Positions 37,501-45,518 are shown, counted from the stretch's first letter. The stretch: 64,000 nucleotides of DNA from Acidobacteriota bacterium (GCA_040754075.1 JBFMDH010000029.1:1-64000), one strand, 5' to 3'. Notes: a model not told the origin generated them from the letters alone. Numbers and translations: made by a program.

Positions 37501-38366
37501 TTGCCGTCGTTGGTGCGAAAGTGGGTTTCAAGCGCGCCGCTTCCCTGCCCTGTGCCGTTTTGCCCGTTAAATGAAAAATAGGTTCGCGAGGCATCCATCA
37601 CATCAAGCAAGAACAGGCTCGCCCAGGCGTTGATTGCCGAATCGCTATCGGGCGGATTGAACACCGGGTAGCGATTGGATGTGATATTGCCCGGTGAATT
37701 CGGATCATTGAGATAATAGCGCAACGCGACATCGAGATGGTTTTCATCAAGCGTGGCGTCGGTGACATTGAAGGGAAATTGCAAACAACCGGCTTGCGCG
37801 CCACACACAGGCAGATATGCCGCGCCAATCGAACTGACTTTTTGCGTACCGAAATAGGAAGTGATGCAGATGGCATCGTTGCTATCCGGTGACTGGGCAA
37901 TTTTAAATTGATTGTTAGGCAAATCCACCGTCACCGGACAACCACCGGCAAACAACAGCGTGAAATTGCTGCTCAGGGTGAGTGAGGTTTCGCGCAGTTG
38001 ATAGGTTGTCGGATTGATGGCATCGGCAAGCATCACCGAGGCAATCAGCGGTTGATTATTGGAAGCCGCCTGCGGATTGACGAACCAGGCGAAGCGCGCT
38101 TTTTTATAACTATCGCCCCAGATGTAAGTGCGCGCCGCTTTGACAAAATCATTTTCATCATAATCAGTGGTATCGAGAAAAATGAAAACGCCCGCGTAGG
38201 GTTGTCCTGCGAGTTGTTGCCAGGCGGCATCGAGTGTCAAACTCGACGGGTCTTGTTTATCGTCGGTTGGCAATAGAAAAGCGACGGTTTTATTGGGCGC
38301 ACTCCCATTACACACTGCAAAGTACAAAGAAGAGACCGCCGAGCGTTGAAAATTCATGGCTGCCAT
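34584..38366 (-). CDS. 1,260-residue protein of unknown function (giant-operon member)
   Basis: Start ATG with GAGG six bases upstream; no signal peptide. The N-terminal 150 residues look like an alpha/beta domain (FIFLDTTDYDENDF). The middle (about 540-760) is helical and glutamine-rich, as in QQQGVPQSVISALQSMLNVA, perhaps a coiled coil. The C-terminal 250 residues are beta-rich and end in LFGDPNNQDNTTLGWYAAYA, a style resembling the beta-rich N-terminal part of the giant LysM protein. No family is recognised. It begins 13 bases after the stop of the 444-residue gene, so it is tightly co-transcribed. Confidence 0.7.
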   Translation of the reverse strand: MAAMNFQRSAVSSLYFAVCNGSAPNKTVAFLLPTDDKQDPSSLTLDAAWQQLAGQPYAGVFIFLDTTDYDENDFVKAARTYIWGDSYKKARFAWFVNPQAASNNQPLIASVMLADAINPTTYQLRETSLTLSSNFTLLFAGGCPVTVDLPNNQFKIAQSPDSNDAICITSYFGTQKVSSIGAAYLPVCGAQAGCLQFPFNVTDATLDENHLDVALRYYLNDPNSPGNITSNRYPVFNPPDSDSAINAWASLFLLDVMDASRTYFSFNGQNGTGQGSGALETHFRTNDGNKIQLTPLPDALAGFVFAPNPDEVEPEQGAPLYAVPTGAFAINVEKNAQTTGDAQTPTARLMCGLSGVEYVGLMNAANNTLHFIPNQNAFAPQYTPPAANTADGKLVSKNNGDLASPMLTAGATTSWVYVTNDSSTAPAADAPASVQYFAQPDDSVLYEPSSGQTTSLGFMEVTAGGFPALTSNNAAPGSTPNSFPMVPYAGVVADTYDNFQQFELQILSPVRRNTIYSFLQPPSASTSGDTVSRTGTTPQGLLATFDSSFSQWQSLALAQSSYYELTAQSFAVLQQQGVPQSVISALQSMLNVAYADVDAYDGALQSRLSASDYNTYQSNLQQAALQVRQLQLTNVTGALKAALQTNQLFLVISNPEDLLNFCSFNYYQLTTQALTILASKISDSTVMTQLDKLQDIFYASAGDYQTGLLTVLTQAQFEQYQSLLFRYAAFGEIVIQGWTFNLSPNTWNSWVDGSTLLIFKFYGKALTDLAADTNLWISGSDFNTDVSKTQTQLLDVLQDAITRSANEPEFVNFVSNITNPNWNGILALQAFVPLAQLPPQMQGIAAGVDPSLFYAHHIGINITPINHTDTSLSTQDSSLFGLIYYDDSTDLTYNQTDYQFKVLTLKVLFENSAIVSFASQIELYINSLFGELAIQQNSAHGNNILLNGVYQKQGDTESYVFTEQGDNIYKMTSQVLDSVEILKAQFNTVITPGGTGVGQTAQADFIFWGTLHFQKLPQFDVFSFGDDAATNTAGGLSFSNLAIHMNFVPDPPAGTSAPPPTFTFDAGQLSFDIAKSAARATSLYNHFPLKLKAFIQGKEKVAPTDLGFMPIDSPLNLSSLTYPWYGLQFDLNLGSPGGLAAKMDFTASLIAAWSPNAKNLEVFLGIKLPGSSGASKEIPIESVLKLSIGDIEFVVSGTTYMMKFDNIALKFFMVQFPPYGQTNIYLFGDPNNQDNTTLGWYAAYAKTKKQNQKQPQKLLK

Positions 38367-38379
38367 GATTCACCTCAAT

Positions 38380-39714
38380 TTAAGACTGAAAATACAGGTT
38401 GAGCAGATCGCCTTTCGCGACCGGCAGGTCGTAAACATCCTGACCGCTGTATTGAAATGTCGGGTTATTGCCGCCTGACCCGTAGGTGAGCAGGGCAAAG
38501 TTCACTGGCGGCGCGCCTCGAAACGGGGCGTCTTGTGGCGATTTAAATGGCGCAGCCAAACCGAACGTCCGAAAGTATTGATAGGTCGGATAGCTGGTCG
38601 GTAAATCTTCAACAACCAGCGGAAAGTTTGAACAACCGGACAAATCAAACAGATTGCGTGCCGTGGTGCCAACCGGAACAGAAAGACTTTGCGCGCCAAA
38701 TGGCGTATTGACGCATACGCCGATTTCCGGCACGGCGATGGCGCGTCCGCGAAAATACGAACAGATAATCGGCAAATTGCCTTTGGCTACAGTCGCGCAA
38801 GTTTGCCCTTGCAAATAAGCCGCCGTCGCCGCGTACAAATCGCTCAGCGTATCTGCGCCAATGAGCGTGACATTGTCATAAAGGGCGGCATTATCGGGGC
38901 GATTACCCGGCGCAAGTTGTGGCGGATAAAACAGCCTGTAATAACGCCGCGCCGCGTTGCTCTGTTGCAAATCAATGATGCCGCCGATGCCGCCGGTTGA
39001 GACGGGAATAGTAGGCGGGCGATTGCTTCCTAAAAATGCATCAAAAGCGATACGTTGATTGCCGCTCGTATCGGTGAGGCGCGCGACCTGGTAATAAGCG
39101 ACATTGCCTGGCACAAAACCGTTCAGGGAACTCACGGGCGCAAGGGTTGACATGGTTTGATTGATAGCCGATTCAACTCTGAGCCGCATTCCCGGAAGCA
39201 AATCGACGTAGCCATTTTGCGCGTCAAAACCATAGCGATAGTAAAGCGTTTCAGCCAGTGATAGCGGCATGGATTCGGCTACCGCCTGGGCGATGGCATA
39301 TGCCCCGCCTGAACGCAGACAACCTTGCGCGAGTTCCAGGGCTTCGAGTTGCACACGAAAAGCGTCGAATGATTTTCTCAGTTGAGCGCGCGCCTGAGCG
39401 CTCGTTCCCCACACATTTTTCGGTTGAATCGTCACCACCGCCACAGGGGTTGGCATTTGCTGTGACAGCGCGACATTCCAACTCAACGAGAAATCGACAT
39501 TGTTAGCATTCTGGGAGATGCCGCAGGTGTTTTGCTGAATGCTTTTGGTATACATCGAATAGAGGTTGAGTTGAATGGGTTGGGTGAAGACGCTCTTTGA
39601 ATACGTGAGATTGGGCGGAACGAGATAAGGCGTCTCGGCATATTGATTGGGTGGCGTGTCATTGCCGACGTATTGAGGAATGACATTGAAAGCACCGGAT
39701 ACGATATTCGCCAT
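38380..39714 (-). CDS. Paralogous giant-operon protein B (444 residues)
   Basis: Start ATG with AGGAG upstream. It shares a conserved core with the 411-residue protein upstream: a helix around LRKSFDAFRVQLEALELAQG, the strand DLLPGMRLRVES, the block ARRYYRLFYPPQ, VTLIGADTLSDL, a GRAIAVPEI segment and VPVGTTARNLFDL. The C-termini both end in a DVYDLPVAKGDLL-type strand. The VPVGTT-RNL segment weakly recalls an SLBB-type beta-grasp turn, but this is not secure. No signal peptide is seen. It likely arose by tandem duplication and diverged; a structural or ligand-binding role is inference. Confidence 0.7.
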   Translation of the reverse strand: MANIVSGAFNVIPQYVGNDTPPNQYAETPYLVPPNLTYSKSVFTQPIQLNLYSMYTKSIQQNTCGISQNANNVDFSLSWNVALSQQMPTPVAVVTIQPKNVWGTSAQARAQLRKSFDAFRVQLEALELAQGCLRSGGAYAIAQAVAESMPLSLAETLYYRYGFDAQNGYVDLLPGMRLRVESAINQTMSTLAPVSSLNGFVPGNVAYYQVARLTDTSGNQRIAFDAFLGSNRPPTIPVSTGGIGGIIDLQQSNAARRYYRLFYPPQLAPGNRPDNAALYDNVTLIGADTLSDLYAATAAYLQGQTCATVAKGNLPIICSYFRGRAIAVPEIGVCVNTPFGAQSLSVPVGTTARNLFDLSGCSNFPLVVEDLPTSYPTYQYFRTFGLAAPFKSPQDAPFRGAPPVNFALLTYGSGGNNPTFQYSGQDVYDLPVAKGDLLNLYFQS

Positions 39715-39815
39715 CGGTTGTCTCCTGGTTCACAGCGCCTAAAAAGCGGTGAACCGCTCGAATGATTGCAAGCGAAAAGGTTTTCAATCATTCAACAAAA
39801 GTTCATTGCTTGGAA

Positions 39816-41051
39816 TCAGGCAAGATTGGGAAGCGTCAGCGCATCGCCTTTAACCACCGGCAAATCGAATACATCCATTGCGCCTGCGGTCAACTGGGTG
39901 GTATCGACCGCGCCGAAATTGACGCCGCTGGGTTGATAAGACGAATCCAGCAACGGACCCCATTGGCGATAGAGACTGAAAAATTGAAAGAAGCCAATGT
40001 TAGGCGCGGCGGTAGTGAACGATGAATTGATCAACTGGTCAACCAGATTGCGAACCGTCGTGCCGACCGGAACATAAACCTGTTGATAGTTAAGTCGTGT
40101 GAGGATTTCAGGGATAGCAATATCGCGTCCGCGAAAGATGGTGCAAAGAATCGGCGCATTGCCGGATGCGGCGCTCGCGCAATTGCCCGATGGATAAGCG
40201 TTGGTTGCGGTGGTCAGGTCGGCAAGCGTGTCCGCGCCGATTAAGGTCACGTTGCGGTCACGACCGGCGGTGCCAGGACAATCGGGACTTGAGAAAGCTG
40301 GCGGGTAAAATAGTCTGTAATAACGTCGCGCCGAATTTGCGCCTTGAAAATCGATGATGCCGCCTGCGCCGGGCAAGCCGCAGTTGGGCGCATCGATGGA
40401 TGGCGGAGTAATCTGTCCTAAGAATCCATCAAAACTCAACCGCTGGTCGGTGCGGCGCGTGAGGTTGTAATAACCGACGCCATTTCCCGCGTAGCCATTG
40501 AGCGCTTTGGTTTGTCCGGCGCTGGCGATAAATTGATACGAGGCATATTCAACTCTGAGGCGCATGCCGGGTTGCAGGTCGATGTAGTTATTCACTTTGT
40601 CAAAGCTGTAGCGAAAATAGAGGCTTTCATCGAGCGTCAGCGGCAAAGATTCGGCGACCCGTTGCGCGACATAAAATGCGCCGCCGGGTTTCAAACACTT
40701 GTTGGTCAATTCGAGCGTTTCAAGCTGTTGGCGAAAGGCATCAAATGAGGCTCTCAGCGCCGCGCGTTTCCCGGCATCGCCTGCCCAGACATTGGTCGGC
40801 GATACGGTGACCACTGCCTGCGCAGCGTTCCAGCTTAATTGAAAATCATTATTCGCGCCGCCGGTATTGATATTGCAGGAGGCGCTGGTTTGACCTGCAA
40901 CATTATCAATGTTGACGGTGATGGTTGGGAAAGTGTTGGCATTGGCGCTGACATTCGGTGGAAGGACAAATGGGGAAGCGACCGGTTTACCGTCGTTTCC
41001 GGTGAACTGCTGTTGAACGCTAAAGTTGCCATTAAGGGGAGTGGAACTCAT
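39816..41051 (-). CDS. Paralogous giant-operon protein A (411 residues)
   Basis: First gene of the operon; start ATG with AAGGAG upstream. It shares with the 444-residue protein the landmarks LRASFDAFRQQLETLEL, DLQPGMRLRVEY, ARRYYRLFYPPA, VTLIGADTLADL, GRDIAIPEI, VPVGTTVRNLVD and DVFDLPVVKGDAL. The N-terminal about 90 residues are more variable and strand-rich. It has no export signal and no recognised family. The 101-bp gap to the next gene is the widest inside the operon. The retained pair suggests two non-identical subunits of one assembly (inference). Confidence 0.7.
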   Translation of the reverse strand: MSSTPLNGNFSVQQQFTGNDGKPVASPFVLPPNVSANANTFPTITVNIDNVAGQTSASCNINTGGANNDFQLSWNAAQAVVTVSPTNVWAGDAGKRAALRASFDAFRQQLETLELTNKCLKPGGAFYVAQRVAESLPLTLDESLYFRYSFDKVNNYIDLQPGMRLRVEYASYQFIASAGQTKALNGYAGNGVGYYNLTRRTDQRLSFDGFLGQITPPSIDAPNCGLPGAGGIIDFQGANSARRYYRLFYPPAFSSPDCPGTAGRDRNVTLIGADTLADLTTATNAYPSGNCASAASGNAPILCTIFRGRDIAIPEILTRLNYQQVYVPVGTTVRNLVDQLINSSFTTAAPNIGFFQFFSLYRQWGPLLDSSYQPSGVNFGAVDTTQLTAGAMDVFDLPVVKGDALTLPNLA

Positions 41052-41104
41052 AGCTTTCTCCTTATTTAATTTTGCGTGAGGATAGGCAGGGCATACTCTC
41101 CCTT

Positions 41105-41146
41105 AACAGGAAGAGCAACCCGATTTCCTGTTCATTGAAACAGGAA
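41105..41146 (-). promoter_or_regulatory. Three copies of an 8-base motif, two forming a hairpin, in the giant-operon leader
   Basis: AACAGGAA occurs at 41105-41112 and 41139-41146, and its exact complement TTCCTGTT at 41125-41132. The last two form a perfect 8-bp stem with a six-base loop. They lie 54-95 bases upstream of the first start codon of the operon, well placed for a repressor operator or a leader-RNA control element. The identity of any binder is unknown. Confidence 0.4.
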
Positions 41147-41418
41147 CCGCCTGTGCTATTTGACTCCCTCCCAGGGCAAAGGCAGGATCCCCCCAGTCAA
41201 TCGAAACCATGTTGCAGAATAGCTAATTTTGCCCAAAAACAGACGCTTTGAACTGCTGTGTAGCTTTGACCGGAAACCGCTTTACCAAAAACCGGTTAAG
41301 GCGGAATACTCAGTCTCAGCTTTTGGAGTTGTTGCAAACTTAAAAGGTCGATTTTAAGTTTTACCGACCCGTAGCTGGTATTTTTTTATAACCCGATTTT
41401 CGTAGAGTGACGCATTGA

Positions 41419-41446
41419 AGTTTATTCAAGCAATTGATTCTGTCAA
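41419..41446 (-). promoter_or_regulatory. Candidate sigma-70-type promoter for the giant operon
   Basis: On the leftward strand there is a perfect TTGACA (41441-41446), a 16-base spacer, and TAAACT (41419-41424; four of six matches to TATAAT). It lies about 370 bases before the first start codon, implying a long leader that includes the repeated 8-base motif. Promoter rules in this lineage are not well known, so this is tentative. Confidence 0.3.
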
Positions 41447-42327
41447 GAAGATTCCTGAGATAGACAGAGATTTATTAAAAATTTAACCAAAAATAAAAAT
41501 ATTTCGATAAAGCGTTCGGTGACGAATGAGGGGTTGCGGAAGCAGTCGCTGATGGTTCGGTGCGATTTTCAGGCTCGGCAAATTTTTGTCCGTCAGGTTG
41601 CCGGTGAATCATTGATACCCGACCGGAAAATAAACCGGCTCTCAGAAGGCAAGACCCGGTCAGCGCGCTTTGAGCAATCCTCCACATTCAGGTGTGCAAA
41701 ATTTCGCTGCCTATGGTGCCCGCCCTCGCTCAAAATCGTAAATTGAGCCAATCCTCGAAGTCGGTTGCCGATTTAGCTACGGCACAGCTATTGCGATTTT
41801 GATTGTGATAAGGCACTTCGAGGGTATCGCCTCGACAACGGTGTGAAGGAATCGTCAGATATGATCGTCAAAACGATAGACTGTTGACAATGCCACAACC
41901 GCACAGGTTGGTTTCGCGGTCTTTTGTTGAGGCAATACCCGGCGGCGGGAACTGAGAGACGAATCACAAGGGTAGCTCATTTCCGCACCCAGGGAGAATC
42001 AACAAATGAAGACCGGAATCACCATTCCTGTAACTCCCCTTTTCATCCCGGTGATTCGCTTATCGCAATGCCGCAAGCCTTTTCCCCCACCCCGCCGTCA
42101 AAGACCCGATTTATCCCAAGCCGATAATCTGTTGAATTCGTCAATTTCCTGCGCTGGCTGTCTTTCATCAATGGAGCGGGCAACCTTGAACCCATTGCAG
42201 GAGGGGCGAAACCGACAAACCGGTAAACGGGCAATCGCCTGATGGCTATTTGAACCATACAAACTTGTCTATAGATGCGCTAATCACAAGGCACAATCTG
42301 CCGAATTAGCGGAAAGGAGAAAAAGCC

Positions 42328-43509
42328 ATGTCGAAAACAGTTAACCGAAAAACCGATTTATTGCCGATTCGTTTAACGCTGCTGATCATTCTTGCCTTGC
42401 TTCCCTTGCAGGTTAGCTTCGCAAAACGCCCGGCAGCACAGGCATTTGAAGTCACTGCCGTAACCCTTGCGTCATCCCCGACCCGATACGAAGGTCCTTG
42501 CCCTGGGGTCATAAAATTTTCCGGCTCGATCACCGTCAATGGCAGAGGCACCGTCAAGTACACCTTTGCCCGAAGCGATGGAGCCACAGGACCAGTCTTC
42601 ACCCTCAATTTCGATAGGGCGGGAACCAAACCCGTAGAGACGACCTGGACGTTAGGCGGCGCTGCGTTGCCAACCTTCACAGGATGGGAAGCCATCCGCA
42701 TTCTGTCACCCAAACCGATGATGTCGAACAAAGCCGGGTTTACCTTAACCTGTCAGCGAGCCGAGCCTTTCCGGGTGACTGCTGCCAGGCTTTCAGCTTC
42801 GCCACAGCGATATGAAGGTCATTGCCCCGGCATCATCAAATTCCCCGGAACGATTACTGCAAACGGCAAAGGAACGGTTAAATACACCTTCCTGCGCAGC
42901 GATAATGCAACCGCGCCGGTCTTTACGCTGGTCTTTGACGAGCCGGGCACGAAACCGGTGCAGACCACCTGGACGCTGGGCGGGGCGACATTAAAGACCT
43001 ACAGCGGCTGGGAGGCAATTAAAATTCTGTCGCCGAACGTGATGGAATCCAACCGCGCAACCTTTGAACTGATATGCGAACAGCCGCAGCCGGTCGCGAA
43101 ACTCGATCTTGCGGTCGCCAAAGAACTCATCAAAATCGGTGGACAAGTGGGCGGCGCTGGCGCGAAGAGTGCGATTAGCGGCGGAACGATTACGCTCACG
43201 GGTGCCGATTCATTTCTGCAATCGGGAGGCAAGTGCGCTTTCAATATCACCTACACGGTGGTGAATTACGGCACGGTTGCCTCAACTCAGTTCATCAATC
43301 GTATTCGTTGCGATAATGAAGTGGTCAGCATTCAAAGCGACGTATCGGTTCCCGCCGGAGCTACTCGACAAATCAATACGCAGGCTTACCTGCCGCCCGG
43401 TGTGCATGTCTTGACGCTTTCGCTTGATGACGAACACACCATTGCTGAGGCCAACGAACTCAACAATGTCATCAAAATCAAGATAATCGTCAACTGTTCG
43501 AGCGAGTAA
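42328..43509 (+). CDS. Secreted protein with a tandem domain duplication and a CARDB-like C-terminus
   Basis: 393 residues. The start has AAGGAG upstream, followed by a signal peptide (about 1-33). Two homologous modules of about 95-100 residues follow, at about 40-140 and 148-250. They share YEG-CPG-IKF, GTVKYTF-RSD-AT-PVFTL, GTKPV-TTWTLGGA and GWEAI-ILSP. Each has two cysteines that could pair. The C-terminal 130 residues look like a CARDB/Ig-type fold (DEHTIAEANELNNVIKIKI). It is probably an extracellular adhesive or binding protein. It precedes the inhibitor and protease genes on the same strand, with a 179-bp gap to the inhibitor. Confidence 0.7.
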   Translation: MSKTVNRKTDLLPIRLTLLIILALLPLQVSFAKRPAAQAFEVTAVTLASSPTRYEGPCPGVIKFSGSITVNGRGTVKYTFARSDGATGPVFTLNFDRAGTKPVETTWTLGGAALPTFTGWEAIRILSPKPMMSNKAGFTLTCQRAEPFRVTAARLSASPQRYEGHCPGIIKFPGTITANGKGTVKYTFLRSDNATAPVFTLVFDEPGTKPVQTTWTLGGATLKTYSGWEAIKILSPNVMESNRATFELICEQPQPVAKLDLAVAKELIKIGGQVGGAGAKSAISGGTITLTGADSFLQSGGKCAFNITYTVVNYGTVASTQFINRIRCDNEVVSIQSDVSVPAGATRQINTQAYLPPGVHVLTLSLDDEHTIAEANELNNVIKIKIIVNCSSE

Positions 43510-43688
43510 GCCATAAATAAAAACATCCCGGCTGCTCAAGCGGTTGGGAAAACCTGAATGTGCCTGAAGAATTGACAACGACCCTCCTTTGATACAACGC
43601 CCGGAGTTGCTGGAAACAATCTGGTGACACTTGCGGAAGGAGGAATCCGAGCCTCTGCTTCAGGAAGGTTTGTGAGAGGATGGCTATC

Positions 43689-44114
43689 ATGCAGAAACGA
43701 CGAAATCAGGTATGCGGTCTGATTATTCTTTTAATCGCCGGTTGCTCCGGCATATCCGCACAGAACAAGTGCTCTGACACTTCTGCAAAATGTCAGACGA
43801 TAACGGTCACCGATAAAGACAATGACGGCAAAATCACGCTGAAGCCGGGCGACCGGCTCATCATCAAACTGGAGATGCGAGCCGGCACCGGCTACAACTG
43901 GGAAATCGCCAAAAATGATTCCGCCAGATTGATGCCCATTGGTGAACCGACAGTTGAAAGCCCGGAAGAAGTGCCGGGCGCAGTGGAATATCAAATTTTT
44001 CAATTCAAAGCCAAAGCGACCGGCGCTTGTGTCGTCGAGTTGCACTACCTGCGCCCCTGGGAAAAAGATGTCGAACCTTTAAAGAAATTCAAACTTGCGG
44101 TGCAGATAGGTTAG
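43689..44114 (+). CDS. Chagasin-type (I42) cysteine-protease inhibitor, lipoprotein
   Basis: The start is the ATG at 43689, nine bases after GAGAGG; an ATG at 43680 abuts that site and is less likely. The product is 141 residues, with a signal segment ending LIAGC (lipobox, cysteine near 19). The mature part shows chagasin features: a beta-sandwich beginning LKPGDRLIIKL, the loop GTGYNWE (counterpart of NPTTGY-W), and RPWE (the RPW loop). Chagasin family members block papain-fold proteases by inserting these loops in the active cleft. The next gene encodes a papain-family protease, so the pair is probably an enzyme with its own inhibitor protecting the cell envelope. Confidence 0.8.
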   Translation: MQKRRNQVCGLIILLIAGCSGISAQNKCSDTSAKCQTITVTDKDNDGKITLKPGDRLIIKLEMRAGTGYNWEIAKNDSARLMPIGEPTVESPEEVPGAVEYQIFQFKAKATGACVVELHYLRPWEKDVEPLKKFKLAVQIG

Positions 44115-44130
44115 CGCGCCACGCTTTGCC

Positions 44131-44152
44131 CTCATCCTCGCGTAAGGATGAG
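44131..44152 (+). promoter_or_regulatory. 8-bp-stem hairpin between inhibitor and protease genes
   Basis: CTCATCCT at 44131-44138 pairs perfectly with AGGATGAG at 44145-44152 across a six-base loop. It sits 16 bases after the inhibitor stop, with no T-run following, so it may set relative expression of inhibitor and protease rather than terminate. Confidence 0.4.
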
Positions 44153-44304
44153 TATGGTTATGCGTGGCTACGGTCACGGCAAAGCGCCTGGTCTATGGTT
44201 TGGCGTGAACCGAAGAAAGCGACCTTGGGCGATGAAGTCCATCAAAGTCACAAAGAGTTTTCTTCAACCGAGCCATTTGAAGTGGCTTGAGAAAGAGAGG
44301 ATTT

Positions 44305-45396
44305 ATGAAAAACTTTCGAGCATTATCTATATTGACTGTAGCTTTGCTGATGTTGGCGAGTTTGCCGCTGCCCATCAGCTATTCACAACAGATTGATTAT
44401 GCACAACGCGAACGGCAAGCGCCTCCCGCCATACGAGCAACGCTTGCAACCCTTCGCAATGAAATTCAAACCAAGCGGTTTACCTTTCAGGTAGGCTACA
44501 CCTTAGCCGCGGATCGCAATCTGGAGCAACTGGCAGGCTTAAAACCGCCGACCAATCTGGCAGCGATTGCCAACAAACAAAACGCTCTGGCGGTTCAACT
44601 CCTGCGCATCGATAACGCCTCGCGCGAGGAATATGCCAGATTGAATCCCAATGTCAAACTGCCCGAACTGTCGCTGCAATGCAATCCTTCTGCGGCAGCT
44701 TTTGATTGGCGAAAGCTTGGCAAGGTGACGCCCGTGCGCGATCAGGGAGGCTGTGGAAGTTGCTGGGCGTTTGCCACCATCGGAGCCTATGAAGGCAGCT
44801 ATCTGATACGCAATGGCGGAAGCCCGGATGCCAGCGAACAGGATGTCCTCAGTTGCAGCGGCTTGGGCACTTGTGCCGGCGGGTGGTGGGCGTTTGATTT
44901 TCTGCTCGGCAAAGGCGATGCGTCAGAAGCCAGCTACCCTTACACGGCAACTGATAGCCCCTGCAATGCGTCGATTCCAGACCCGTATTGGGCGACGACC
45001 TGGGGGTATGTGAAACCCGGCGGCGCAACCCCATCGGTGGGTGAGATGAAACAGGCGCTGTGCCAATACGGCCCGTTAGCAGTTGCGGTTCGCGTCACCA
45101 CCGCGTTCAGGCATTACACGGCGGGCGTGTTCAATGAAAATGCTTCCGGTTCGGTCAATCACGGTGTCACGTTGATTGGTTGGGACGATACCAAAGGCGC
45201 GTGGTTAATCAAGAATTCCTGGGGCACTGGCTGGGGCGATACCTGTGGGTATGGCTCACAACGCGGCTATATGTGGATTACCTATGGCAGCAACAGCATC
45301 GGTTATGCAGCAGCTTGGGTGCGGGCGAAGAGCCGGTATTACAAATTGCCGGACACCTATTACAGATTGGTGCCAAAGATTATCCCGACCCCGTAA
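44305..45396 (+). CDS. Secreted papain-family (C1A) cysteine protease
   Basis: The start is the ATG at 44305 behind AGAGAGG; an in-frame TTG at 44287 is less likely. 363 residues: signal peptide about 1-28, a propeptide-like region about 29-130, then the catalytic domain. All catalytic elements are present: Q147 (oxyanion hole), C153 in GGCGSCWAF, H286 in VNHGVTLIGW, and N304 in IKNSWGTGW. Extra cysteines suggest disulphides and export. The propeptide lacks a clear ERFNIN motif. It follows the chagasin-like inhibitor (190 bp) and precedes the short peptides with GG leaders, making it a candidate processing protease for them (inference). Confidence 0.88.
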   Translation: MKNFRALSILTVALLMLASLPLPISYSQQIDYAQRERQAPPAIRATLATLRNEIQTKRFTFQVGYTLAADRNLEQLAGLKPPTNLAAIANKQNALAVQLLRIDNASREEYARLNPNVKLPELSLQCNPSAAAFDWRKLGKVTPVRDQGGCGSCWAFATIGAYEGSYLIRNGGSPDASEQDVLSCSGLGTCAGGWWAFDFLLGKGDASEASYPYTATDSPCNASIPDPYWATTWGYVKPGGATPSVGEMKQALCQYGPLAVAVRVTTAFRHYTAGVFNENASGSVNHGVTLIGWDDTKGAWLIKNSWGTGWGDTCGYGSQRGYMWITYGSNSIGYAAAWVRAKSRYYKLPDTYYRLVPKIIPTP

Positions 45397-45458
45397 TCAT
45401 TCCAACTGGATGTTTGCTTGCGCAGGCGAAATAGCGATTTGAGCCTGAAGCAACAAGC

Positions 45459-45518
45459 CGCCTCAGCCGCAACGAGAAACCGCCGGCAAGCCGCCTTTTC
45501 TGCATTGTGGCTGAGGCG
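45459..45518. terminator. Long inverted repeat between convergent genes
   Basis: CGCCTCAGCC at 45459-45468 pairs perfectly with GGCTGAGGCG at 45509-45518. The pairing extends inwards by four more positions (GCAA with TTGT, one wobble), giving a 14-bp stem around a 32-base GC-rich loop. It lies between the protease end (45396) and the end of the small membrane gene (45580), a fitting place for a two-way terminator. There is no strong T-run on either side. Confidence 0.45.

Larger units (their letters stand above)
41052..42327. other. 1.28-kb region between divergent genes
   Basis: This is the longest non-coding stretch in the window. The left part is the probable leader of the giant operon, with three copies of AACAGGAA and a candidate promoter at 41419-41446. 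About 41390-41510 is A+T-rich. The right part precedes the CARDB protein gene. A rightward frame of 78 codons at 42006-42242 has a GGGAG site nine bases upstream but no protein-like character I can defend, so I do not call it. No RNA gene was recognised. Confidence 0.5.

Noticed and set aside
41884-41912. TTGACA at 41884 as promoter of the CARDB protein gene
   Set aside because: No acceptable -10 box lies 16-18 bases downstream and the site is over 400 bases from the start codon.
42006-42242. Possible 78-residue gene upstream of the CARDB protein
   Set aside because: It has a fair GGGAG site, but the product is rich in arginine and proline without hydrophobic pattern, and another frame overlaps it equally well.
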